The translations under genes and the position numbers were made by a program. Shown piece by piece: positions 8,370 through 16,863 of a stretch of 64,000 nucleotides of DNA (position 1 is the first letter of the stretch; each line of letters starts with the position of its first letter). The DNA is from Sphingomonas swuensis (GTDB lineage Bacteria; Pseudomonadota; Alphaproteobacteria; Sphingomonadales; Sphingomonadaceae). The DNA is taken from contig NZ_BAABBQ010000001.1 in NCBI RefSeq assembly GCF_039538045.1, positions 952,001 through 1,016,000 on the forward strand, in the 5' to 3' direction. The notes under the pieces are model-generated. The model did not search any database and was not told where the DNA came from. It saw only the letters and a list, made by a program, of their open reading frames with translations.

Positions 8370-8729
8370 TCAGGCGGCCTTTTCAAGCGTGAGGAGATGG
8401 TGGAGCGCCCGGCTCACATCGTCACCAAGCAGTGGCTTTTCGACGATAGCGACACCTTTTGCCTGCGCCTGCTTGCGGTCCCGTCTGGTCGGATTGGTGA
8501 CAAGAAATAAGGCGGGGACGGAGCAGCCTCTGCTGCGCAATCTTTGCAGCAGCTGAAGCGCGGTCGGCACCGTTGCCGCATCGATCACGATCGCTGCGGC
8601 AGTGGTAAGGTCGTCGTCCGGCAATGAGCCGTCCAAGGCCCGAAAGCCCTGAATGGCAAGAGCGAATTCGAGCGAGGACAGGACCGCTGCGTCGGCAACA
8701 AAGAGATGGATCTCCGGCGTTGGCAGCAT
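8370..8729 (-). CDS. Stand-alone response-regulator receiver protein
   Basis: A 119-residue single receiver domain. The phosphoacceptor is probably D50 in AIVIDAAT, and the conserved lysine is in IVEKPLL. The acidic pocket after the first strand is weak: VADAAV supplies only one Asp where two acidic residues are usual. There is no output domain. The ATG at 8729 has GAGGAG about 12 bases upstream. It lies between the alternative oxidase and the truncated haemoglobin and is almost certainly co-transcribed with them. It may act as a phosphate sink or adaptor for FixL or the HWE kinase at 6.2 kb, but this is inference. Confidence 0.75.
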   Translation of the reverse strand: MLPTPEIHLFVADAAVLSSLEFALAIQGFRALDGSLPDDDLTTAAAIVIDAATVPTALQLLQRLRSRGCSVPALFLVTNPTRRDRKQAQAKGVAIVEKPLLGDDVSRALHHLLTLEKAA

Positions 8730-8754
8730 GTCCCGTTCTCCTCTTCGAGCGTCT

Positions 8755-9444
8755 TCAGGCCGCCTGCTTCCAGTTGGGCTGGAGCTCGGCGTGGGGCGGG
8801 CATTCGGCGATCTTGCCGACGGGCAGGCCGGCGATCTCGTTGGCGAAGCCGTGGTTGACGTCGCGGTGATGGGCTTCGTCGGCCCGGACCACCAGGACCA
8901 CGTCACGCAGGGTCGCCGTGTCGGCCAGGTTCCAGTAGCGCTTGGCGATCTCGGGTGCCGGCACGTTTTCGCTGCGTCCTTCGTCGATCTCGGCAAGGTA
9001 GTGGGTGTAGCTGATCACCGCTTCTTCTTCGAAATAGCCCACCACCCGGTGCGCCGTCTTCGAGCTGACCAGGTAAAGCGCGAAGAAGAACAGGTAGAAG
9101 ACCCACTGCACCCCGATGATCACCGCCCGCTCGAACAGGGTGGGCTTCGAAATCTCGATAAAGGTCATCAGGTGCATGCGCTCGTTTTCGGCTTCGTCCA
9201 TGAGCGTCTTGATCCAGCCCTTGTCGTCGCACATGCGGCGCAGGCAGGCGAGGTGGTTGATGGTCGCGCCGACCATTCCTGGTACCGCCGCAACCGTTTC
9301 CAGAACCACTGCACGGTGGCCGTAGCGTTCGGCGAAGAAGGTGTCGGCGGTCCAGCGCAGCATCTTGGTGAAGCCGTAGGCGATCCGGTCCGACAGGCCC
9401 TTCGGCTGATGGTGGACGCTGAGGTCGATAAACGGTGCAGTCAT
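8755..9444 (-). CDS. aox: Alternative oxidase (cyanide-insensitive ubiquinol oxidase)
   Basis: A 229-residue di-iron terminal oxidase that passes electrons from ubiquinol to O2 without pumping protons. All six expected iron ligands are visible: E49 (LET), E88 and H91 (NERMH), a Glu of FEEEA near 140, and E190 and H193 (RADEAHH). A hydrophobic stretch at 107-127 makes it an interfacial membrane protein. The ATG at 9444 has GGAG upstream. It is first gene of a leftward operon with a receiver, a globin and DUF1971, facing fixLJ. Control by FixLJ is likely from position but not shown. Confidence 0.93.
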   Translation of the reverse strand: MTAPFIDLSVHHQPKGLSDRIAYGFTKMLRWTADTFFAERYGHRAVVLETVAAVPGMVGATINHLACLRRMCDDKGWIKTLMDEAENERMHLMTFIEISKPTLFERAVIIGVQWVFYLFFFALYLVSSKTAHRVVGYFEEEAVISYTHYLAEIDEGRSENVPAPEIAKRYWNLADTATLRDVVLVVRADEAHHRDVNHGFANEIAGLPVGKIAECPPHAELQPNWKQAA

Positions 9445-9601
9445 GGAAACTTCTCCAACTCGCGGCTTTATCGTCTGTCGTGCCGCCGATAGGAGGGCTT
9501 TAGGCGCCTGGAGGGAGCAGCACGATTTGGATGATGTCCCTACGGTCTGTCCCCTAAGGGATTTACCGGAGGCGCGCGGGGCGCGTTTCGCCAGCCGGTT
9601 C
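9445..9601. promoter_or_regulatory. aox-fixL divergent intergenic region, candidate FixJ control region
   Basis: About 157 bases separate the aox start from the proposed fixL start. Within it, 9535-9570 holds the palindromic word CCCTAAGGG (9552-9560), preceded by CCCTACGG. No FNR/FixK type TTGAT-N4-ATCAA box was found. Given the neighbours, FixJ is the obvious candidate to bind here, but the consensus match is weak. Confidence 0.35.
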
Positions 9602-11074
9602 TTGCCGCGATTGTCGGTGCCAGTGGCGCTCGCACTCACCTTCGTAGCGATCGGTGGTGCGGCGGCGATCCGCTTGCTTTTCGCGGACGAGCTTGGCCAG
9701 CGCGCCACCTTCATCTTTTTCGTACCCGGCGTGGTGGTTGCGAGCGCCTTGTCCGGAGTTAGGGCGGGCACAGTGGCAGCCGTTATCGGCGCAATGACGG
9801 GCCTGTGGTGCGACTGGCTGACAGGGCCGGTTACTGGGGGCAGCCTGATTGCCTCTGCCGCCTTTGTCGTGATTGGTCTCGCGGTGGCGATCGGGGGCGA
9901 GTGGTTCCAGCGCGCCCGGGTCGAAACGGAAGCGGCCGCCGCAAGCCTGGCACGGCGCGAGGCGCACCTCCGCTCCATTCTCGACACGGTGCCAGACGCA
10001 ATGGTGGTGATCGACGACGCCGGGCTGATCCGCGACTTCAGCCCCGCTGCCGAGCGCACCTTCGGCTGGACCGCAGCTGAAGTGACTGGGCGCGATGTCA
10101 GCCTGCTGATGCCGCAGCCGCACCGTGCCGCGCACGGCGGATATCTTGCCCGCTATTACGAGACCGGCGAGAAGCGCATCATCGGGATCGGTCGGGTCGT
10201 GGTCGGCGAGCGCAAGGACGGATCAACCTTCCCGCTCGAGCTAGCGGTTGGAGAGATGAAAGCTGCTGGCGAGCGCTTCTTCACCGGCTTCATTCGTGAC
10301 CTGACCGAGCGCCAGCAAGCCGAAGCCCATTTTCAGGAGCTGCAAAATGAGCTGGTCCATGTGTCCCGGCTGACGGCGCTCGGGGAGATGGCCTCCGCGC
10401 TCGCGCATGAGCTCAACCAGCCACTGTCCGCCATCGCTAACTACCTCAAAGGCAGCCGGATGCTCCTTGCCCGCGATGAAGTCCCGCAGGCCAAGGTGGC
10501 CGATGCGGTCGATCGCGCCGCCGGCGAAGCCCTTCGCGCCGGTGACATCATCCGGCGTCTGCGAGACTTCGTCGCTCGTGGCGAGACCGAGCGCACCATC
10601 GAGAGCCTGCCCAAGCTCGTCGAGGAGGCGAGTGCCCTCGCGCTGGTCGGCGCCAAGGAGCACGGCATCAAGGTGCGCTACGCCTTCGCGTCGGAAGTCG
10701 ACCTGGTGCTTGCTGACAGGGTCCAGATTCAGCAGGTGGTCTTGAACCTCGTCCGCAACGCCGTGGATGCCTTGTCGGAATATTCTTCGCTCGAGCGCGA
10801 CCTAGTAATCGCCATCGAACCCGCAGATGGTGAGATGGCACTCGTCACAGTGTCCGACAGCGGTCGTGGTATCGACCCCGACGTCGCTGAGCGCTTGTTT
10901 CAGCCATTTATCACCACCAAGAGGACGGGTATGGGCGTCGGCCTGTCGATCTCGCGAACCATCATTGAGGCGCATGGCGGGCGCATCTGGGCGGTCCCGC
11001 GCGATGGCGGCGGCGCACAATTTGGCTTCACCCTGCAACGCGTCCGGGAAGAGGATCTGCACGATGGAGAGTGA
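9602..11074 (+). CDS. fixL: FixL-type haem-PAS oxygen-sensing histidine kinase
   Basis: Membrane-anchored oxygen sensor kinase. Counting from TTG 9602: several N-terminal hydrophobic helices (about 6-100), a PAS domain (about 120-240), then the kinase core with the phospho-His in [11 protein letters not shown] (H269) and an ATPase domain ([15 protein letters not shown]). The PAS domain keeps both FixL haem-pocket residues: the His in [11 protein letters not shown] (H178), equal to the proximal ligand, and the Arg of RIIGIGR (R198), equal to the oxygen-responsive distal Arg. The start is uncertain: an in-frame ATG at 9443 would overlap the aox start codon, so I prefer the TTG. It overlaps fixJ by 11 bases. 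Confidence 0.85.
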   Translation: MPRLSVPVALALTFVAIGGAAAIRLLFADELGQRATFIFFVPGVVVASALSGVRAGTVAAVIGAMTGLWCDWLTGPVTGGSLIASAAFVVIGLAVAIGGEWFQRARVETEAAAASLARREAHLRSILDTVPDAMVVIDDAGLIRDFSPAAERTFGWTAAEVTGRDVSLLMPQPHRAAHGGYLARYYETGEKRIIGIGRVVVGERKDGSTFPLELAVGEMKAAGERFFTGFIRDLTERQQAEAHFQELQNELVHVSRLTALGEMASALAHELNQPLSAIANYLKGSRMLLARDEVPQAKVADAVDRAAGEALRAGDIIRRLRDFVARGETERTIESLPKLVEEASALALVGAKEHGIKVRYAFASEVDLVLADRVQIQQVVLNLVRNAVDALSEYSSLERDLVIAIEPADGEMALVTVSDSGRGIDPDVAERLFQPFITTKRTGMGVGLSISRTIIEAHGGRIWAVPRDGGGAQFGFTLQRVREEDLHDGE

Positions 11075-11678
11075 AGGCGCGGGCGCGATTGTTTACGTGA
11101 TCGACGATGATCAGGGCGCGCGGGAGTCCCTTGAATTTCTGCTCGATTGCAATGGCGTCAGGGTTCGATCCTTCTCCTCGGCCGACGCCTTCCTTCGCGC
11201 TTCGCCGCCGCTTGGCGGCGCCTGCATCATCACCGATGTTCGCATGCCCGGTACGAGCGGGCTTGAACTCGCCGAAGAACTGAAGCGCCGCGGCGCCACT
11301 GCGCCGGTCGTGATGATCACTGGTCACGCGGACGTTCCGCTTGCCGTTCAGGCCATGAAGGCAGGTGTCAGCGACTTCATTGAAAAGCCGTTTGACGACG
11401 AGCTGCTCCTGTCGGCCATCCGGAAAGCTCTTGCCCAGCAAGCAGAAGGGCAGGCAGCGCAAGCTGAGCGGCAAGCCATCCATGACCGAATCGCCACGCT
11501 ATCTGGCCGTGAGCATGAAGTCATGGACGCGCTGGTCGCCGGTGCCGCCAACAAGGTCATCGCCTTCGACCTCAGCATCAGCGCCCGGACCGTTGAAGTA
11601 TACCGCGCTAACGTCATGCTGAAGATGCAGGCAAAGACGCTCTCCGACCTCGTCCGCATGGCAATGATTGCCCGCTGA
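11064..11678 (+). CDS. fixJ: FixJ-type LuxR-family response regulator
   Basis: A 204-residue regulator. The receiver has D14/D15 and phosphoacceptor D58 in ITDVRMPG; the sequence [19 protein letters not shown] is characteristic of FixJ/TodT-type regulators. A LuxR-type helix-turn-helix occupies about 139-200 ([28 protein letters not shown]). The ATG at 11064 lies inside the end of fixL, so the two are translationally coupled. FixJ activates transcription when FixL phosphorylates it at low oxygen; the natural target here is the divergent aox operon. Confidence 0.9.
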   Translation: MESEGAGAIVYVIDDDQGARESLEFLLDCNGVRVRSFSSADAFLRASPPLGGACIITDVRMPGTSGLELAEELKRRGATAPVVMITGHADVPLAVQAMKAGVSDFIEKPFDDELLLSAIRKALAQQAEGQAAQAERQAIHDRIATLSGREHEVMDALVAGAANKVIAFDLSISARTVEVYRANVMLKMQAKTLSDLVRMAMIAR

Positions 11679-11794
11679 CAACTTCACCAGGACGTCTGAA
11701 TGTGAAGCGAAGATGATAACAGTGGACGTTCTGCTACCGGCCAATTGCCGACACTCAGGTTGGCCAGACCCTGCGTCAGCCGCTGGTGGTAAGT

Positions 11795-11845
11795 GGAAGG
11801 GCTGCTTTCGGGTGACCCGGAGGCGTAAGCGGACGTTCGTTCAGC
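11795..11845. repeat. Degenerate GCGGAC/CTTTCGGGT repeat, copy 2
   Basis: This copy carries GCTGCTTTCGGGTGACC and then GTAAGCGGACGTTCGTTCAGC. It has the same words as copy 1 at 620-765 in a different order. It lies in the 279-base gap between fixJ and the amidohydrolase, which otherwise holds no gene. Confidence 0.4.
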
Positions 11846-11957
11846 TACCTCGAGAGCGTCCGCACACGACCCGAGCCAGACCTTTCATAGTTCTTGACTT
11901 GGGCGTGCGCCGCCACGCAGCTATAGCCGCTGAAGCTGGCAGCTTCGGGGGGGGCTC

Positions 11958-13688
11958 ATGAAGAAGGCGCAAGCCGCGATTGCAATGCTTCTGCTGGGAT
12001 CAGCAGTTCCGACACAAGCCGAACCCGTCGCTTTAGTCGGAGGTACAATCGTTGATGGAACCGGCAGTAAACCCATCGAAGGCGGAGTCGTCTTGCTTGA
12101 TGGAGACAGGATTACGGCGGTTGGTAGCAAAGATGCCGTTCGCATCCCTTCCAACGCCCGCCGGATCGATGTCCGGGGCAAGTGGATCACGCCAGGACTG
12201 GTGGACGCCCATGTCCATTTCTCGCAATCAGGAAGCATCTACACGCGACCGGACGCCATCGATCTCACGAAAGTCATTCCGTACAAGCAGGATGTAGAGC
12301 AATCGAAGGCACGGCTAGACGAGACGTTCAGACGATACCTAGCGAGCGGCGTCACAACCGTTGTGGATGCCGGTGGACCGCTATGGATCTATGAGGTCCG
12401 CAATCGTGCCTCGAGCGGCGTGACAGCGCCTCGCGTCGCCGTCGCGGGTGCCTTGATTGCAACTGAGCCTGCCCCTGAAACCACGAAGCTGGACTGGGGT
12501 GAGCCAATCATCGTCTCGGCTGCGTCGCCGAGAGAAGCGGCTGAGCTTGCGAGGGCCCAGCTGCAGCGCAAGCCGGACTTAATCAAGATTTGGGGGATCG
12601 GGTCAGGTCCTGAAGGCAGCGCCAGAGTTCGAGACATTACTCGTGCGGTCGTCGCGGTTGCACGTCCAGCAGGGGTTCGAGTTGCTGTCCACGCCACTCG
12701 CCTCGAGACCGCAGAGGCTGCTCTGGATGGCGGCGCCGACGTGCTGGTGCACAGTGTGGAAGATGCACCACTAACCCCTGCCTTCATTGCGAAGCTCAAG
12801 GCGAACAACGCAGTCTACGTCAGCACTTTGATGGTGCATGAGGGCTATCGCGATGCGTTCCTTGGCCAAGTGCAGCTTACGGCTATCGAGCGCGGCAACT
12901 CTGATCCGAACATTCTCGCCTCGCTTTACGAGATGCCGCATGGAGTGATCGAGCGAGCGACTGCCCGCTATCCGGCCGATCCGGTCCCACAAGTCTCGGC
13001 TAATGCGCTGGCTTTGTTGAGGGCCGGTGGCCGACTTGCCGCTGGCACCGATGCGGGAAACATCGGTACTCTTCATGGTCCAGCGCTTCATCGTGAGCTG
13101 CAGATGCTTTCGCAGGCGGGGCTCACCCCGTCTCAGGTTCTGACTGCTGCCACCAGAGATGCAGCGTTCGCTTATTCAGCTCGGCCCGACATCGGGGTCT
13201 TGGCACCCAATTACCGTGCCGACCTGCTGATCCTTGATGCTGATCCTCTGAAGAGCGTTTCCAATCTGAGCCGCATCTCGCAGGTGTGGAGCCGCGGCGT
13301 TGCGTATCGTCCTTCGCAGCTGTTGCCGAGCAGTCCCGAGCTGGTGGTTGAGAGGCAGCTGCAGGCCTATAACTCACGAGACCTGGATAACTTTCTTGCG
13401 ACCTATGCCGAGAACGTGCAGGTCTATGACCTGCCGGTTACGACGAAGCCAAGCATTGAGGGCAAAGCCGCGATGCGCAAAATCTATGGCGACATATTCC
13501 AGAAGTTCCCGGCAATTCATTGTCGCGGAGCGCAGCGGATGGTTGAAGGCCGCTTCGTCATCGACCAGGAAGTTTGCTCGCTCGACCCGGCCAAACCGCC
13601 GTTTCATGCTTCGGCAACCTACGAAGTAGTTGATGGCGTCATCAGGCGGGTATGGTTCGCTGATGCACAGGTTAAGCTGCAGGAGTGA
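11958..13688 (+). CDS. Secreted amidohydrolase with C-terminal NTF2/SnoaL-like domain
   Basis: A 576-residue protein. Residues 1-21 form a signal peptide. The amidohydrolase domain (about 24-445) has the metal motif DAHVHF (H85, H87), two later histidines in VAVHATR and LVHSVED, and the catalytic aspartate in AGTDAGN. Residues about 462-576 form a separate alpha+beta domain resembling NTF2/SnoaL ketosteroid-isomerase-like folds (RQLQAYNSRDLDNFLATYA, YDLPVTT). Imidazolonepropionase-like amidohydrolases hydrolyse cyclic amides or dipeptides; the substrate here is unknown. It stands alone, about 280 bases downstream of fixJ. The C-terminal fusion is unusual for this family. Confidence 0.8.
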   Translation: MKKAQAAIAMLLLGSAVPTQAEPVALVGGTIVDGTGSKPIEGGVVLLDGDRITAVGSKDAVRIPSNARRIDVRGKWITPGLVDAHVHFSQSGSIYTRPDAIDLTKVIPYKQDVEQSKARLDETFRRYLASGVTTVVDAGGPLWIYEVRNRASSGVTAPRVAVAGALIATEPAPETTKLDWGEPIIVSAASPREAAELARAQLQRKPDLIKIWGIGSGPEGSARVRDITRAVVAVARPAGVRVAVHATRLETAEAALDGGADVLVHSVEDAPLTPAFIAKLKANNAVYVSTLMVHEGYRDAFLGQVQLTAIERGNSDPNILASLYEMPHGVIERATARYPADPVPQVSANALALLRAGGRLAAGTDAGNIGTLHGPALHRELQMLSQAGLTPSQVLTAATRDAAFAYSARPDIGVLAPNYRADLLILDADPLKSVSNLSRISQVWSRGVAYRPSQLLPSSPELVVERQLQAYNSRDLDNFLATYAENVQVYDLPVTTKPSIEGKAAMRKIYGDIFQKFPAIHCRGAQRMVEGRFVIDQEVCSLDPAKPPFHASATYEVVDGVIRRVWFADAQVKLQE

Positions 13689-13794
13689 CGCCGTTACGCT
13701 GCTGCGACAGTGGTAGTCAGTCAGTCCACTTGTGGGCCTTGGGCTGTGGTCAGGAGGCGCCCCCGGTGCTGACGTTCACACCTCGATTAGCTTA

Positions 13795-13910
13795 AGTGGC
13801 ACCACATGGTGGAAAGCGGACGGTCCTCTTTCGGGTAGGGGCACTCGTATAGCGGACGGCCGTTCGACCAAACTAAGGATGTCCGCTTACGACCCGTTGC
13901 AGACATTCGC
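13795..13910. repeat. Degenerate GCGGAC/CTTTCGGGT repeat, copy 3
   Basis: This copy holds GAAAGCGGACGGTCCTCTTTCGGGTA, then ATAGCGGACGGCCGTTCG and ATGTCCGCTTACGACCC in opposite orientation. It is the fullest copy of the family seen also at 620-765 and 11795-11845. It sits in the gene-free 240-base gap between the convergent amidohydrolase and kinase genes. Confidence 0.4.
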
Positions 13911-13929
13911 TGAGTCTTCCCTGCGCTAG

Positions 13930-16863
13930 CTAATCGAGCCTCGGCAGCGTCCAGTATATGGTCACGGTAGTAGCGGAGGGGGCGGGATTGCCGCTTGCGT
14001 CTTGGGCTGGCGCAAACTTCGCTCTCGCCCGCATCAGTCGGCAAGTCGCGTTGTCCAACAGGGGAAATCCACTGCTCACGATCATGGTGCAGTCCGATAC
14101 GCCGCCACGCTCATCCACGTCGATCGAGACTCTGACCTTGCCCTCTTGCCGGGCGTAGAGAGCGCTTGCGGGGTAATCGTCTGCTGTAATCAGTGATGCA
14201 AGGGCCTGATGCGGGACAGGCGCCGTGACCGCTTGGCCCAGCGGGACACCTGGTCCGCCGTCCACGCCGGTCGACGGGTTTTCGTATGTTGAAGCAGGAT
14301 CGCCTAGGAATGAGGGCGGGACGTAGACGATCGTGCCGCCCTTGAGCGACACTTCTGCATAGCCGTCTGGCGTCAACCCGATCAGGGTCACCGGCGTGCC
14401 CGCAACCAGCTCCTTGACGGTTTCGGCCTCCGGATCGGGTTCGCGGAGGGCCGAAATGCTCTCGTTGATTACCCGTTGACCGGTAGCGCTTGTATCGAGC
14501 GATGGCCGTTCGTTCAGAGATAGGTTCCACTCTGCCGACGCGTAATAGCCCTTGTAGGGTCCCGACGTGATCTTCAGCCACTTCTTGGTTTCGCCTTCCG
14601 GCGTTACCTCCACTCCCATCACTTGGGCTCCGCGTGGAAGCTTGCCAATAATGGGTGTCGAAGTGCTGGCACGAAACCTCACGTTCGTCTCGCGCACTGC
14701 GTAGTGAGAACTGGCTGCCGACTCTTCTTCAGGAGTGACTTGGTCTGGTCCCGTGCCCTCGTCAGAAGCGTCGACCGGCGCAAAGCCATTTGGAACGGGA
14801 GGAGTGAGGCTGGTCGAAGTGTTGGAGGTTTGAACCACGGGCGCTGTAGGCGTCCAGCTTCCGATGGCGACGAGCACGGCGATGATGGCGAATATGGCAG
14901 CCCCCCAGCCGATTGGGGCTGAGAATGAGCCGTGAACGTGCTTGATGTCCGCATCGAGCTGCAGCTTGTGCTCGTGCAGCTTCTGAAGCTGAGCGTCGGG
15001 CGCCTGACGTAAGGAGAGCGCCTGCTGGGCAGCCCTGGTCAAGGCTGCCTGTCCGTCGGCCAACTTCTGCCGAAGGGAGACTTCCTTTCGGCTTATGTCT
15101 GACTTGATGTTGTTGAGTTGAACCTGGTCAGCCTGATTAGGGTTGGGATTGTAGGCAAATTGGGCTTCGAGGCGCCGCCGCCATGCAATCAGCTTGTAGG
15201 CATTCGACGGACCGAAGCCTGGCACCTGTTCGATGCGGTGCGGCGTGGTAATGTCGGCTGCGGTTGCGAAGCCATAGGAAGCAAGCGTCGACGTCTTGGC
15301 CGGACCGATGCCGGGTATTTGCGCTCTTCGAATGTAGAAGCCATTCAGGAATGCTTCGAGCTGAGTGGTCCGCCGGTTCTGCTGATAAGACTGAAGGCGC
15401 TGGTTGAGCTCAGCGGAAAGGCCCTGATAGGCCTGCTTGTCCTTATAAAGATCTGCCTTGAGCTTGCTGAAGGGCTCGTTACCGCAGCGATTCTGCCAAT
15501 CGCCAAGGGCTCTTGTCCATTGCCGGTCAAGGTTGCTGCGCTGGCCCTTGAGGCCGCCTACGTCACCCGCGCAGCCGAACAGTCGCGCGAGGCCGAACCA
15601 ACCGGCCGGAATGTAGAAGATCCACAGCCCAGGGCTTGCCAGCAGGATGGCGCCGGCGAGTGCAACTGCTCCAGCACCCAGCCCTTTCTGCTTCCAGGCC
15701 TCGGCTCGAAGGCGTCGTGCTTCTGCCGAGGGCTCGGGCGAGATGTCGTGAAGCCTCGGGGTTGGCGGGCAGGCACCTGGGGGTGCGATTGCCTCGATCG
15801 CTCGCCAAACTGCCTCGAGATTGAAGGAGATACTGCTTGGAGATGGGGCGCTCGGTGACGCTGCCTTGAAGGGAGGCAGGAACAGCATGATGCCCTGCGT
15901 CCGTTCCATTCGGCACCACGGGCATTCAGGCGAGCCTTGCCAATAGTGATGGAGGCTATTGTCCCGGCAGCCCTTCAGACCACGAGTCAGCTGGTCGAGA
16001 AGACCAATCCAGTCTTTCGCGCTCGGTCTGCTCGCGGCAGGTCCAAAGGCAGCTTCGAATGCGCCACCCAGTGCTGGCGGGAAGTGCTTGAAGAGCGGCG
16101 CCCCTGGAGGTGGCACCATGCCGACGGGCCGCTTGCCATAAGCGAAGCGAAACTCACGGATCGCTTTCTCGATCGGCATTTCGCCCTTCGAGTAGGATCC
16201 CGAGAATGGATGGCGGCCCATGAAAAGGAGCTGAAAGACGACAATGGCTAGGCCGAAGTTATCGTGATTGGTCGTTCTGACCGTGCCATCCAGCGACATG
16301 CTTTGCAGTTCGGGCGGCGTGTAATCGGGAACTCCGACCTTGCAGAGAAAGCGCTTTGCACCCTGGCTGAGCTGGAACGAGTCCGCATCGATCAACGTGA
16401 CCTTGGCGTCATCAGCGATGAAGATGCCGGAGGGATTGATGTCGCCAATGACGCAGCCGCTCGCATGGACGGCGCCGATTGCCTTGGAGAAGTTAGACGC
16501 GGTTCGGACCAGAAACGGGTAATTCGCCTGTGGAAAGCTGCTCTTGCGGGCTCCTGGTGAGTAGAGCTCGAACAGTGCCTTATGACCACTGACCTTGCGC
16601 ATGATGAAGCCGGCGAACTCGCCATTGCGCTTCCGAACAGGATCGATCGGAAAGGCAGCGAGGGTGGTGAGCTCCGATAGGCGAGCTGCCACCATCGCCA
16701 GGATCTTTTCATGACGTTCTCTGGCGCCATTACCTGAGTAGACCTTCACCGCGCGGGCATTGTCGTTGGCAAGCGCGTAGACTTCCCCTTCACCGCCTCG
16801 ACCAAGACGATCGCCAAGCGCCAGCTGTGTGCCGTCGAAGCGGAAGAGGACTGGCTTATTCAT
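13930..16863 (-). CDS. TerY-P triad kinase with HhH, SH3-like and TonB C-terminal domains
   Basis: A 977-residue protein. Residues 1-295 are a Ser/Thr kinase: glycine loop GRGGEGEVY (21-29), K40, catalytic D141 in VIGDINPSG, DFG-like IDAD (159-161). A Cys-rich stretch SPECPWC is at 311-317. A hydrophobic hairpin spans about 394-430, then a charged helical region, a helix-hairpin-helix pair at 513-562 (IPGIGPAKT, VPGFGPSNA), a transmembrane helix at 651-669, SH3-like domains at 721-780 and 795-855, and a TonB C-terminal domain at 885-975 (YPASALYARQEGKV). Topology implies an internal kinase and periplasmic SH3/TonB parts. The Asn expected five residues after D141 is Gly146. ATG 16863 overlaps the phosphatase stop. 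Confidence 0.85.
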   Translation of the reverse strand: MNKPVLFRFDGTQLALGDRLGRGGEGEVYALANDNARAVKVYSGNGARERHEKILAMVAARLSELTTLAAFPIDPVRKRNGEFAGFIMRKVSGHKALFELYSPGARKSSFPQANYPFLVRTASNFSKAIGAVHASGCVIGDINPSGIFIADDAKVTLIDADSFQLSQGAKRFLCKVGVPDYTPPELQSMSLDGTVRTTNHDNFGLAIVVFQLLFMGRHPFSGSYSKGEMPIEKAIREFRFAYGKRPVGMVPPPGAPLFKHFPPALGGAFEAAFGPAASRPSAKDWIGLLDQLTRGLKGCRDNSLHHYWQGSPECPWCRMERTQGIMLFLPPFKAASPSAPSPSSISFNLEAVWRAIEAIAPPGACPPTPRLHDISPEPSAEARRLRAEAWKQKGLGAGAVALAGAILLASPGLWIFYIPAGWFGLARLFGCAGDVGGLKGQRSNLDRQWTRALGDWQNRCGNEPFSKLKADLYKDKQAYQGLSAELNQRLQSYQQNRRTTQLEAFLNGFYIRRAQIPGIGPAKTSTLASYGFATAADITTPHRIEQVPGFGPSNAYKLIAWRRRLEAQFAYNPNPNQADQVQLNNIKSDISRKEVSLRQKLADGQAALTRAAQQALSLRQAPDAQLQKLHEHKLQLDADIKHVHGSFSAPIGWGAAIFAIIAVLVAIGSWTPTAPVVQTSNTSTSLTPPVPNGFAPVDASDEGTGPDQVTPEEESAASSHYAVRETNVRFRASTSTPIIGKLPRGAQVMGVEVTPEGETKKWLKITSGPYKGYYASAEWNLSLNERPSLDTSATGQRVINESISALREPDPEAETVKELVAGTPVTLIGLTPDGYAEVSLKGGTIVYVPPSFLGDPASTYENPSTGVDGGPGVPLGQAVTAPVPHQALASLITADDYPASALYARQEGKVRVSIDVDERGGVSDCTMIVSSGFPLLDNATCRLMRARAKFAPAQDASGNPAPSATTVTIYWTLPRLD

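Noticed and set aside
9445-9601. FNR/FixK-type TTGAT-N4-ATCAA box between aox and fixL
   Set aside because: No sequence in the gap fits both half-sites.
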